Under the pieces are notes generated by a model. It did not search any database, was not told the DNA's origin, and saw nothing but the letters and a program-made list of their open reading frames with translations. A DNA stretch of 50,898 bases from Syncephalis plumigaleata. Its lineage: Eukaryota; Zoopagomycota; Zoopagomycetes; Zoopagales; Piptocephalidaceae. Location: contig JAIXMF010000059.1 of the NCBI GenBank assembly GCA_025201365.1, positions 1 to 50,898 of the forward strand, written 5' to 3'. This document shows positions 22,380-33,366 of this stretch, piece by piece. The stretch's first letter is position 1; each line of letters starts with the position of its first letter. The position numbers and the translations under genes are program-made.

Positions 22380-23312
22380 CTACTGACGATTTGGACTAGC
22401 TGATCGTCCATCGCGTCGTCGTCGTTGTTGATTACCTCCGTCATTTCTAAATGAATAGTATAGTTATTGTTATGAGCTATACTAGATAATAAACAACGCT
22501 TCACTTACCGACGACCGCGACGATCATTCTCTTCTTTAATGGGACGTACAAATGCGAAATCACAATGTATAACCTGCCCGAGCATTTCCTTGCCGTTCTC
22601 CTCGTCGATAGCCGCTCGTGCTTCCTTGTAGGTTTCATACTCTATTAATGCATAGCCCTATCATGAAAAATAAATATACCATTCCATTAGTATTCCATGC
22701 CTTCCCGCTCAAACTAACTAGTTATCATAATTCATCTATATATCACCTTAACATAACCGGTACGGCGATCAAGATTAAGATGCAAATTCTGAATAGAACC
22801 ATAATCAGCAAAACGCTCGGATACTTCTTCCTCGGTTGCCTCTTCGTGCACACCCGTCACTAGGACAATCCAGCCTTCCACCGCTATTATCGCCGGATAG
22901 ACAATTAGTAAATATTTAGTTCTTTCCTCGCTTCCTCCTTCTCCTAATACTACTACTACTATATTATCTATGGATACTTGCATCGTTGTGCGCGTTCAGT
23001 ACTACGCTCGTCTACGGCAGCTGTCTCGAATTTGGCATCACTGTGAATACCATCGCGATTGACTAGCAACGCTGTTAGTCTAACGTGGTTGCAACGAACA
23101 ATCTATCACTTGCCTTCATCGTGATTCTGAAAGCCACGACCTTTACGACGAACAACGGTGTTTGATTCAGAATCTAGACGTGATGATTATGGTTGTTAGT
23201 GGTTAGATTCTAATAAACACCTGTTGCCGACTAAACACTTACCCGACATGGAATCTTTAACGTCTACCTGCATCGTATCGTCCATTGTATCATGTGCGTG
23301 ATCAGCCTCCAT
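22380..23312 (-). CDS. RBM8A: RNA-binding protein 8A (Y14), exon junction complex
   Basis: Six exons (23312-23243, 23173-23114, 23071-22982, 22883-22747, 22657-22509, 22446-22380) sum to 190 codons plus stop. The protein has an acidic N-terminus, [14 protein letters not shown], then one [22 protein letters not shown] (RNP2), [20 protein letters not shown] (RNP1) and CDFAFVRP, ending in an Arg/Ser tail ([16 protein letters not shown]). This is the diagnostic Y14 layout. Y14 pairs with Mago in the exon junction complex and marks spliced mRNAs in nucleus and cytoplasm. Introns 2 (23072-23113, only 42 nt) and 3 (22884-22981) begin with GCAAGT instead of GTAAGT; the others have GT donors. The gene is divergent from the next gene across a 329-bp shared promoter. 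Confidence 0.92.
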
Positions 23313-23641
23313 GGTTACAGCAGTAGAGTGGATAAAACGGAACTAGGTAAAAGAGAGAAGTGAAGAAAGGACAAGAAGTGAGAATCAAACAAATAATGAT
23401 CAGCAATGTTAACTGGTTGAAAAACTCTATATGAAGATGGTAACATTTTCTTTCTCTCTCTCCCTTTCATTACCTGTAGTTGGTTTGCTATTGTGCTCTA
23501 TTGCCCTCTAATTACAAAAGGTAACATAGACACTATTACTGGCGGGATTCAACTAGCTATAGCTACTATTGCAACAACTTTACTAGTTATAGCTGATACG
23601 ACGAGGCATTATTTATTGACCAAAAGACTGACACTAGTAGG
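23313..23641. promoter_or_regulatory. bidirectional promoter between Y14 and the 187-aa gene
   Basis: A 329-bp gap separates two divergent start codons. It contains a pyrimidine tract (TTTCTTTCTCTCTCTCCCTTTC) and no obvious TATA box near either start. Confidence 0.4.
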
Positions 23642-24205
23642 ATGGATCCTTTGCAAGCACCGATATTTCACCCGTCGCGTAGTCCTCAATATCTGAGTGA
23701 TACGGATGAAGAAGTGAAGCTGGAGATTAGACGGCAACATCGTGATCGTAAACGTGCCGAGGCATTGAATAAACTAAAGAGGCACAAGGGTAAGCGAGCT
23801 GGTACATCGAAGCATCAACGACATCATGGTAAGCGTCGACACAACATGAACATCTCCGATGTCAACAGCGTCTCGACATTAAGCGATACAGACGAGAATA
23901 GTCCAGATGACAGCATCGATAGCGATACAGAATACGATTCAGAGACGGAGCAATCGTTGACACTGGCAACAGCACGTACACCATGGCAGAAGATGTACGT
24001 ACTAACGAGGGATCACATTCTGCTACCATTCGTGCATGGATTCTTTTGGGGAATGGCCGCAAACATTTATCGCTGGATATACCTGCGATGGACGCGCGGA
24101 CCGAGCTATTATGCCATAAGAGATAGTAAACGACAGCAATTAAGTCAAAGCATTAAACGACAAGCAGACGGCACGGGACTGGGCATTGGACTGGGTGCCA
24201 TGTAG
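23642..24205 (+). CDS. small single-span membrane protein, 187 aa, unassigned
   Basis: An intronless gene. The N-terminal half is highly charged: acidic SDTDEEVKLE, a strongly basic stretch at aa 30-70 (KRHKGKRAGTSKHQRHHGKR), then an acidic Ser/Asp patch. Near aa 125-150 lies a hydrophobic segment LLPFVHGFFWGMAANIYRWI that could span a membrane once, followed by basic residues and a Gly-rich end (GTGLGIGLGAM). The GFFWG pattern recalls small mitochondrial outer-membrane proteins such as Mim2, but this is only a resemblance. It may be a tail-proximal membrane anchor with a cytosolic basic domain. Confidence 0.6.
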   Translation: MDPLQAPIFHPSRSPQYLSDTDEEVKLEIRRQHRDRKRAEALNKLKRHKGKRAGTSKHQRHHGKRRHNMNISDVNSVSTLSDTDENSPDDSIDSDTEYDSETEQSLTLATARTPWQKMYVLTRDHILLPFVHGFFWGMAANIYRWIYLRWTRGPSYYAIRDSKRQQLSQSIKRQADGTGLGIGLGAM

Positions 24206-24241
24206 AGCGATGCCATCATTATCGACCTCAAGTTGTAAATA

Positions 24242-24497
24242 CAGGGTTTTTCCAATCAATGTGCGCATTTATCCTTTAACATTTGCAGTTTATTAATAAA
24301 TAATCTATTCAATTGTTAACATCATTATTAGCGTAGAAATGCCAATTGATATAGCACGATAATAATAACAATTCAGTATTCAGTAATGGATCCTTCATTG
24401 ATAGCAATAACTATCATCATCAATTCTATAAGATAGACGATACAAGTATACAAATATAGTTGGATATTGCCATGTCATGTACTTACAAGTAGCTATC
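24242..24497 (+). mobile_element. half Tc1/mariner-like element, cut by the right inner arm
   Basis: It begins TA-CAGGGTTTTTCCAATCAATG, 37 bp after the stop of the 187-aa gene, and matches 39208-38958 (reverse) over 250 bp. The match stops exactly where the right inner arm begins (24498). The second terminal repeat and the Fanzor tail of the complete copy are missing here, so the inverted-duplication breakpoint lies inside the element. Confidence 0.75.
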
Positions 24498-24813
24498 TGT
24501 ATTCGATGGGCATTTTAAGTCGTGTATTTATTGAATAAATGAAATGGATACTTGGAAATGAATTAGTAAATCATTAATGACAATTAGTAAAATGTTAACA
24601 GGTTTATTAGAAAAGAATCAGAATTAAATTAGTATGAAAACATAATTGTTCATGTAGTTCACTATAGTAGGTATGACACTTTTGTTTGGACTTTATACTA
24701 CTATATTAAAATAAATGACAACTCAACCATGTAAGCAAACATAGTTGGTAAATAAAGGGGAGTTGCTTAAGTATATGGCATGCGTAAATACAACAATGTA
24801 CATGATTAGATAA

Positions 24814-25026
24814 TTATTCGTTTGATTCTTTCGTATCGTTCTGCGATAGCAAGAATGGCGGTGTGAACAAATCATCATCTAGCATGTCGTCTAGTGATGA
24901 TGAATCCTCCGGCTGTTCACGTAAACTTGCTAGTTGAGCAATAGGCATTAGTTCGGAAGGATAGGAGCTATTTGTATGATAAATGGATCTTTCACTTACT
25001 TTGGTAATTGGCGCTAATACCGGCAA
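24814..25026 (-). other. possible extra 3' exon of the Mad3 gene (right)
   Basis: The mirror of 19450-19662, identical at protein level, with the same acidic C-terminal end. No ATG at its beginning. Confidence 0.3.
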
Positions 25027-25034
25027 GTGCGCTA

Positions 25035-27880
25035 CTAATATTTAATGACCATTTGTTGCTTTGATGTCGAGTATGAATTAGATGGTGCTTGGTTTGCTGG
25101 TATGTTTGCATTGGTTACATGTGGTCGATGTGGAGTTGCGCAGATAGCGTTATGAGGTGAGAAGATAATAGTGAAATCATCACCTTGAGGTAGTTCCAAT
25201 GTTTGACCAGATGTTACTTGTTCTTGTATTTGATTTAAATAGAGCGAGATGTCCTCATCTATTTCTTCGTCGAATTTATCGTTTAAATGGCCGCTTAAAC
25301 CAAGATAATTTAATGAAGGATCCGGGCGAGGTTGTTGTGATGTTGTCCATGACTCGAGTATTTCTTCTTTTTGTTGTTGTCCATTAGGAGACAGAAGAGC
25401 TAGTGGAGATTGGTGTCCATCTGCTGAGTCGTGTTGTACCTTGGATGGCGGTGGATGACAGTTGGTTATCTCCTTATTGTTTGCTTGTTCTTCCTCATAT
25501 AATGATGGAGCCGATGGTGCTGGTTGTGTCGCCGCTGATTCCGCCGCATCAGCATTGTTGCAGCGGATTGGGGGACTAGCTGCTTCTTCTCGCTTTTCTT
25601 CGCCGACGTTAGAAGGATTCGATGGAGTTGGTTTCGCCTCACCGGTCTTATTACGGTAGACTGGGAGCTTGCCATAGTATTTAGAAACTTCCATTGTCCA
25701 TTTAAGAGCTTCCATATCCTTCTTGCTACATTTAGGTTTTACACGATCCTTCGTGCTACAAATAGGTTCTACAGGATCTTTCTTATGGTGTAATCCCTGC
25801 TTGAGTCTCTCTTGCATCTTCTCGTAGTCACTCTTGGTGTCAATGTGACCTGGAGGAATATAGGGATTCGAACGTTTCTTCTTGCTAGGAGGCAAGGTCT
25901 TCAATTCTAATATGGATTGTTAGTGTATATTAAATAAACATACGGTTGCTACTCACCTTCTTCTTCTTCCTCCTCTATTAAGGGTGCTGGCATTAGTCTT
26001 TTCGTTGAACGTGATGCAGCAGCGCGTACTTCTTCAAACGATCTCTCTACGCCATTATGATGCAAAAGCTTCACATTGGCCACCATAATCTCTGCATTTG
26101 GTGCTACTTTTGCTTTACGTTTAGTAAGCGGTTTGGCTGCCGCTTTAGCTTCTTTATCGGCTGCATCTTCAGTGTGTATATAATGCAATGGATCACGCTT
26201 AAGCGATGCCGATTGCAATGACGAATAATCTTTTTGCGATCGTGTTGGAGCATCACGACTTGGCGTCTTCAGTGCCTCATCCAAAGTACTCTGCTGTCAA
26301 ATTGTGTTAGTCTAAAGTTGGCTGTTAATCATTTAATCATTACTTACCTTATATTTATAAGCCTTGAGCTTTATGAGTTTCTCAGGCGCATCTGGACACA
26401 TCTTAAGCGATGTCGATCGCGATGACAAATCATATTCTTTCGATCGTGTTGGAGCATCATGACTTGGTGTCTTCGGTGCTTCATCCAAAGTACCCTGCTG
26501 CCAAATTGTGTTAGTCTAAAGCCGACTATTGGCCATCTAATCATTACTTACCTCATATTTATAAACTTTGGACTTTATGAGTTCCTTAGGCGCAACTGGA
26601 CGCAGCTTAAGCGGCTTTCGCCAGCTGTCGACTGCTGCTTCATTCTTTTTGATTCGACCAGCTTTTGTGCCCAAAACATTCCATGGCGCTTGAGTTTCAC
26701 CATCGACAGCAGCAGCAGTTGTTGTAGCAGCAATAGAACCAGATGGTGGTATATTCTCTTGATCCACATAGGCTTGGAGTCGACGTTTGCCGTTTTCGTT
26801 CTTAGCATTAGCTGGTTCATGATGAGCTGCTGAAGCTGGTCGTTGATTAAGTGAAGTAGTCTGCTTGCTTAGCACGCCTTTACTAATATGGCGAACGGCT
26901 GGCTGTTGTTCCACCAATGGCGTCTTCGTTATGGCGTTCTTCTCGAACATGTGTGACACGCCCTTGACTGATTTGGATTCGGATGGTGTAACTTTAGCTG
27001 AAAGCATACGTAATTGGAAATGGAAGAACTCTTCCTCAATTCGTGTGAGTTGTTGAGCAAATCGATTAATCCCTAGTTTGTAGCAGAGCTCGGCCTCACG
27101 CCACCTATAAATAGAGCGTGGTTAGCATGCGTTAGTATAACTAGAATGTATCGACAGTTTTACTAGCGCCTACATCTTTTTCTTCTCTAAATATTCGGCA
27201 TATTCCTGGTAGGCCGGTACTTGCTTCTGTCCGATGTTGTTTGTCTCTAGAAACTTGTACACAGCAAGAGGATCGCTGACAAGCTCGGCGTGCAATAGCG
27301 AGATACGTACGTAGCGTGGATCATTCGTATAACGACTACAATTACGGAACTTGCGTGTGCATCGTTCAAGCAATACAGGCAGCATGCCTGCGTAGCTATC
27401 GCTTTCGAGACAACTATGCAGTGTCCACTCCACGTATCGTTGGTAGACCTCCAAGGGATCATCGAGTTTGTCGGCATTGCTGATCTCTTTTTCAAATCTA
27501 ACATGCTGCTTTTTAAGCGCAGCTGCACGTTTCTTCCCCGGTGTGAAAAACAGGTCGATTAGGGCTGCGGCAACTCGATTACTCTTCAGCGGTGCGGTAT
27601 TCTCTTTATGTCTTTCAATAGTCTCCTGATCAACTACACGTGGTACAGGTCCACGTTCGCAATTGTCCAGCGTAGTCGGTGCAGGTATACGGGTCTTGGT
27701 TGAAGTAATGCGAAATCGCTTTGGTTCGGGGCCGTAGACTTCCTCTTCTCCTCGTACAGGGTCGTCGCCAGGCTTGTACTCGGGAGCAATGGATATCGCT
27801 TGAGAGTTGACATATTTGGGTAGGTTAGAATTGTGCGCGGGAGTGCCATTGGCACCGTAAGAAATATGTAAGTCTGTCAT
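25035..27880 (-). CDS. Mad3/BubR1-like spindle checkpoint protein, right copy
   Basis: Exons 27880-27174, 27104-26552, 26497-26348, 26293-25957 and 25906-25035 mirror the left copy and give about 872 aa, one codon longer because of an extra Glu in exon 4. The KEN box, TPR domain, ABBA-like motif and LGTKAGRIKKN block are all preserved. About nine residues differ from the left copy, four or five of them clustered in exon 4 (for example VANVKLLHH against VANMELLHH). Open frames and splice signals are intact in both copies, so both may be expressed. A recent duplication or conversion is likely. The role is as for the left copy: APC/C-Cdc20 inhibition in mitosis. Confidence 0.85.
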
Positions 27881-28603
27881 GGTTGCTACTAAGCACAGGT
27901 ATAGGTGCAAGAACACAAGGAAGTATGTGAATGCAGGAAGTGGTGAGAGCATAAGTGAGAAAACCAAGAAGAAATGCATACGGGTAAAAGAAGCAGTGAA
28001 AGCCGCGAGTGTTGTTAATAGTCCATTAAATAGCTCCATCTCATCATTCATATCCACAAATAAGCTCATCTAGATCAGCGTACTGGAGTCTATCAATACC
28101 CTTGCGTAAATTACCCTCGTCTCTTTTATCCACAACAGATAATCACTAGCTGGATCGGCTATTCTCTCTACAAGTAAATAGTGTATAACTATTTATTCTG
28201 CCTCAGTAAGTCCATCTATTGATTGGTGTACTAACTCCCGCATTAGTGTTCGGGTATATCTACGCATATTGCTTTAACATCTTTCCCTATATACACATGA
28301 TGATTAATTAGATGCGACACTCTAATCATAACTAATTAGATAATATGTAGTCACTTATCCTGGCTAGTAAGTTCATTTTATTTATTATTAAATTAATATT
28401 TGTTGTTACTCAGAAAAATACACGTACGCTGTTTCAATATTTATTTCTCAGTTATGTTTCACCGATATTACTCTATTAGACTGTTATAATATACATTATG
28501 TTTGTATGACACCATTAGCACATGCACTAAGATCTATACATGATAATATTAAGGAATGGATGAATGGTACAGCATTTATTATTGGATTGCATGCAGAATA
28601 TAT

Positions 28604-29829
28604 TTAGTTATATGGGTGCATAGCAGTGTCAATGACATGTCCATTGTTATTGTTCACAACAAGCTGGCATCGATTGCATAGACATTCCGGTTGAGCAGAT
28701 TGATAGCTCCAACATCTAGGACATTTATGTCGTACCGATAAACGTAGGATCATTTGGCCAGATGCACCATTCATAGTGTCTATTACGTTGTCGATTAATA
28801 GTCATTATCATGCCACACTCATACTTCATACTCCATACTTACTTGGTAATGGTATCGTTTCACTAATAAGGACAGTGTCATTTATCGTGGTTAATGTCGA
28901 CTGTGCAGCAATATTAACCGATGCACACAAGAACAGTTCAGGTAGTTGTGATGCTAATGCGTATTGCTTAGTAAATATGTACAAATAATATCACTATCGC
29001 TATTGTTATTGTCGCCTTACCGTATTTCTGTAATAATTGGCCTAGTGGAGACATTGCACTGTCTTCTAGTTCTAGTGTCAGATCGATTTGCGCGCTTGTC
29101 TTGATTCCCTTGTCAGCCAATGAGATTTGTAAATAAATCATTTAGTATACTTCAGATAGCACTTACTTGGCCTGTCGCATCTTCTCGACTAGCTGGTAGT
29201 ACTGACTACGAAGGTGTCGTAGCACTGTCCAGTTTTGCTCCAAAGCAGTATTATGCCAACGACCATCCTATTCATTGCCAATGCTCGAGTGTTAGACCAC
29301 ACATAGCCCTGTGATTGCAAGTGTTTACCAGAGATATCCATCCCGAGTGGAATACGCTATCAAATGGTGTCGACCAACTCGACGAGGAGAAAAGCTGAAT
29401 CTCCTCGGCTAAATGACAAGTAATTGGTGCGAGTGTGCATGTGTACACCTCGATTATCTGTGCGGTATTCCTTGCTTAGCTACAATTGCATACCAAGTGT
29501 CGATGCCTTACGTGATATACGGCAGTCTGTGCTGATATTCGTGCCAACGATAATTTGTCGTCAGCATAAAGCCGCTCCTTGATAGATTCAAAGTAGAACG
29601 CCGATAGTTGTGAGTTGGTAAAGCGATTCAATTCTTGAATAACTGCAATAAACAAGGCAAGTATTAGTTCTACCGTTGCGTATGCTATTCACCCTTCTTA
29701 TCGACATACCTTTATTGAACGAAAATACTTGCTAAGCATTGCTAATAAGCGTGGCAGAGCAATGTAGTTCATGTAAAGTGTATTGGTCTATCAAGTAACG
29801 ATGAGAATGCAAAAAGGTTGACGTAATCA
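28604..29829 (-). pseudogene. mitochondrial isoleucyl-tRNA synthetase, 5'-truncated copy (right arm)
   Basis: The mirror of the left fragment, with the same exon pattern (first exon 29829-29710, second from 29642) and C-terminal zinc knuckle CPRCW. It has the same in-frame TAG in the first exon, so that change predates the duplication. Introns and some exons differ more from the left copy than the Mad3 part does. No catalytic domain lies upstream; the arm ends at 29832. Confidence 0.8.
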
Positions 29830-29832
29830 ATA

Positions 29833-31126
29833 TGCGCATTATTGCATATAAGTAGCAACGAGTAAACAAATAGAATACACGATAAACAATGTAATAAACA
29901 AGCAGTAACTAGTAGAATGACTGACTTGTCACGAATGAGCAAGGAATGAGCGAGGAAGGGTGCATGAACACGTATGCCAGTTTATTCGAAGAAACAGTGT
30001 ATACTTGTAGGTAGATAGAGTATGGAGATGGCAGTAAACAAATAAAAATACAAATAAAAGCATGACGTAAGGGTGGCATACAAACAGATGACGGAAAAGA
30101 GTGGTAAAGTAAAAGGTACATATTACAACGAGAGCAGTAAACGCTTAAGCATTGATAAACAAGCAGGACAGTAATAGAAAACAAAGGACTAGAACGAACA
30201 ATAAACAACACTTATTGGTATAATAACAATAACGACAAGTGAGCATGTAGATAGGTTAGAGGAAGAAGAAAACAAAGGAATAAATAAAAGTCATAGAGAT
30301 AGTATGACAGGATAGCTGCTATTGGGAATGTGTATGCTAAAGTGAAAAAGGAAGCAAGTGGAATGCGAATGACACGAAGAAGACGCGTATTACTGAGAAA
30401 GTAAATAGGTAAATAAAAGGAAAAGGAATAACTAGCATATAGTTAAGAGGAAGTAGACGCGTGTTGTTTACTGACAAGTGGGATGTAGTTGACACAAAGA
30501 GGACGCGTGTTGTCTACTGACAAGAGAAATGAAGTTAGCACGAAGAAGAGAGTATGTGAAAGAAGGAAACAAGGGAAACAGTTAGAATGCAGTTGACACG
30601 AAGAAGAAATGTGTTGTTTACTAGCAAGGGGAATGAGCAATAGGTGGAATAGTGAATACATGCAGTGTGAAATGGGAATAGTGACAAGTATGTGTATGTA
30701 GTGGAAGGATAGAATGATGGAAATAAATAGTCATAATGAATAAAGAGAGCGAAAGTAAGTGTATGAAAGTAATAGTGGAGTGATATGAGTAGCAAGATGG
30801 TATTAGTTGTATCTGCTTAGAGTGATGATTAAAATAAAATATGTATGCTGATATTGTTGAGAACTTGAATAAATAGATCAAGTATGCTAGACATTCAATT
30901 ACGTATGTGATAAAGGAATAGTATAAGCATTTATTAATGATTTGTGTATGTGCTGTTAGCATCATTTTGATTGTAAGAGTAATCGAGAATTAGAATAAAG
31001 CACAGAATTTATTTTAGTATAGAATACATGTTGAGCAAAAGATGATTCAAGAAGGAAAGAAGAAAATAGTGTTACATATTTAACTAATGATATGTTAGTC
31101 ATGTATGTATTGAAATAAAGGCTTAC
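29833..31126. other. gene-poor AT-rich spacer with degenerate tandem repeats
   Basis: No gene recognised. Low-complexity minus-strand frames rich in Leu, Ser and His are not believable as proteins. Contains the tandem repeats annotated at 30345-30640. Confidence 0.5.
30345..30640. repeat. degenerate tandem repeats, about 55-60 bp unit
   Basis: At least four imperfect units share the core GACACGAAGAAGACGCGTGT followed by TGTTTACTGACAAG. They are seen near 30371, 30455, 30491 and 30595 with variable spacing. Confidence 0.6.
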
Positions 31127-33366
31127 TTACCATTTGTAATTAATATTGACCCGCTTGGCATCGCGCGGGTAGTGGGTGCGAGTTGAAGGGGAGGGCATGC
31201 GCCGGTCGCGCTTGCGGGATTGCTGTGATGGAGTAGGCGGGCTTGCCTCTTCCACCGCTGGCTCGGTAGGTGGGATTGCTTCCTCCACCGCTGGCTCGGC
31301 AATCCATGCGCATGCCAGCGCATCCTCCACCGTGAATCGCTCATCAGCATTTACCTTAAGTAAATGGCAAATGAGCTCCATGCCTAATCAATAGTTAGCA
31401 AATATAAATTCATAATAATTGCTCTACTTACACTCATCGGTGACTCGCCCATGCCGGTTTAAAGCGCCAACATTCGTTGTTAGAATGTTGCGGAACTGCT
31501 CGTAATAATCGCCAGCCGTTTGAAATGGTAGTCTTCCTAATAATGGCATTGGTATTAGTATGAGTAAGTTGTAATTATCTAGTCACTTACCAAACAGCAT
31601 CTGAAACAGCATTATGCCAAGGCTCCACATATCGGAAGCCTTGCCATACCCCTTCTTCATTAATGATGGCAATTCTAGAAAGGGCAGTAGCTTTCGATCC
31701 ATGAGCTCGAACCCTCTCGTAATAACACGCCATTCTAGATTGTGTGTTGTAAACACCTCTGGCGCCATATAAGCCTTTGTGCCACCGAACTCAGTTATGA
31801 GCGATGTCGGTGGCACGAGTTTCTCAGTTAGCCCAAAGTCAGCATAGACCGCCGTGGGCGCCTGACTGAACTCCAGCAACAAGATGTTACCGGGCTATCA
31901 AGAACACTGTTAGCCGTGCTATGATGTACTGCTAATAAATTAATACTTACCTTAATATCTGATGGTGCAATAGTGTTAGTAGTAAATGATATGTTAGTAA
32001 TAGTATTAGGAACACATTAGTATGGCTTACCTCTGTGCACCATGTTCTTGTCGTGCATGATCTAATAAATAATTAGTATTCTATCGTGATATTAGTGATA
32101 ATGCAACTTACCTTGATGCCTTTTAGTAGTTGCTTGAATATTTTCTTTGCACATGCTTCTGGGATCATTCCATGAAGGCGCATGTAGCGGCCCAGATCTC
32201 CCCAGGCATGTTGTAGTATAGTATACATGCCACGAGAGGTAGTATGTGAAGCGGCTAGCTGGATAAAGTGGGGGCGGCCATGCAGCTCCCGGAGCATGCT
32301 CACCTCTTGGAGCGCTATATGTTTGTGTTCACCAAGTAAAGAGAGCTTGATCGCAACACGCTTACGCGTAGCGCGATGCATGCCCAGGTAGACTGAGCCA
32401 TATGCTCCCCTATGTAATTAACGCTAGTTAGCTTTCCGCCAATAATAGCGTTCGGAAACTACTTACTCTCCCAATCTCGTGTTGGTCATGATGTATTCCT
32501 TGTCCACTAACTATAATACAGCATTCGTTATTATCGTTATCTTCAGGTTGTCATACAACTTACCTTCTTGTATTTCTTATCGTTGCTGTTGTTCTTGACA
32601 GTCGTCGGTTGCAACTTGTGCACAACGAATTTTGCTATCAATACAGGTATGGTTAATGACGGCCATGGATTGTATTAACTGCTAACTTACTCGTGCAACC
32701 GGTAATAATGATATGACACTCTTTTCGGACTTTTTCTTCTTGGCCAGCATCTACTTCAGCTCCTTCGACTAAATATCGTATAAGTCATTGTGTATTGGAT
32801 GGTGTGGGTAACTTACCTTTTACAGATGGGAGCATTATGTTCTAGTTATGGTGTTAGTGCTAGTAATAAACGCTTTAGTACGCTACCTACCTTAAACGTA
32901 ATGTCCTCGTTGGTCTAAAGTGTAATTTATCAATGTATACTATAGTTAGCGATATACTTGTGAAGCAGCTATTGTCGGCTTACCACTGCCAGCTCAAAGT
33001 AGACGCCCGGCAAGTTATTTATCTTTAGCGGGTAATCACTATTTAAAACGGAGATATCGTTAGTACATACGCGGTTTTAATGGTATAGTAGAGCTTACCA
33101 CAACGTATTGTCGGACCCAATGCGGAGTGTCTGACCTGGCGGCAATGTACGTTCTATGGGTTCTATGTACTTATTAGTAGTTACTCGTATAAACATTAGC
33201 GGTACGTACCTGTGGCCTCGGCATCGATAATCTCCAGCCACCAGACCATGTCCTCCTTCTCCTCTTCACATAGTGTATCCCAGCATTTTGGTAAATTTAT
33301 ATACAGCTTATCGCTCATGCGGGATGGAGATAGACTTGCACTTGCGGTGGATGTAGAAGCAGACAT
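31127..33366 (-). CDS. FHA-domain Ser/Thr kinase (Chk2/Rad53/Dun1-like)
   Basis: Fourteen exons (33366-33210, 33162-33099, 33038-32984, 32914-32891, 32841-32817, 32768-32691, 32634-32564, 32510-32467, 32409-32112, 32061-32031, 31958-31951, 31894-31591, 31536-31432, 31383-31127) sum to 1521 nt, 506 aa. Residues about 50-155 look like a degenerate FHA domain (LPPGQTLRIGSDNTL ... ECHIIITGC). The kinase domain follows: glycine loop LGEGAYGSVYLG, VAIK, HRDIKPGN, ADFG, GGTKAYMAPEV, DMWSLGIMLFQMLFG. The tail is Pro/Glu-rich and basic. By family such kinases act in DNA-damage or meiotic checkpoints. The FHA phosphothreonine-binding Arg and Ser-x-x-His are not evident. Introns are 47-72 nt. Exon 11 is only 8 nt. 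The last codons overlap a GTAAGT, so a further splice to a stop codon is possible. Confidence 0.85.

Larger units (their letters stand above)
24498..29832. repeat. inner inverted repeat, right arm (5.3 kb)
   Basis: Reverse complement of 14643-19978 with sharp ends. Its inner end abuts the truncated mariner-like element, and its outer end cuts the IleRS gene at the same place as on the left. Both copies of all exons are present. Confidence 0.95.

Noticed and set aside
22732-22983. Read-through frame across Y14 intron 3 starting MQVSIDNIV
   Set aside because: The intron happens to be open. Joining QR to SVEGW across it restores the conserved Y14 sequence exactly.
30345-30640. CRISPR-like repeat array
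   Set aside because: Units are degenerate, the spacing is irregular, there are no unique spacers of constant length, and the genome is eukaryotic.
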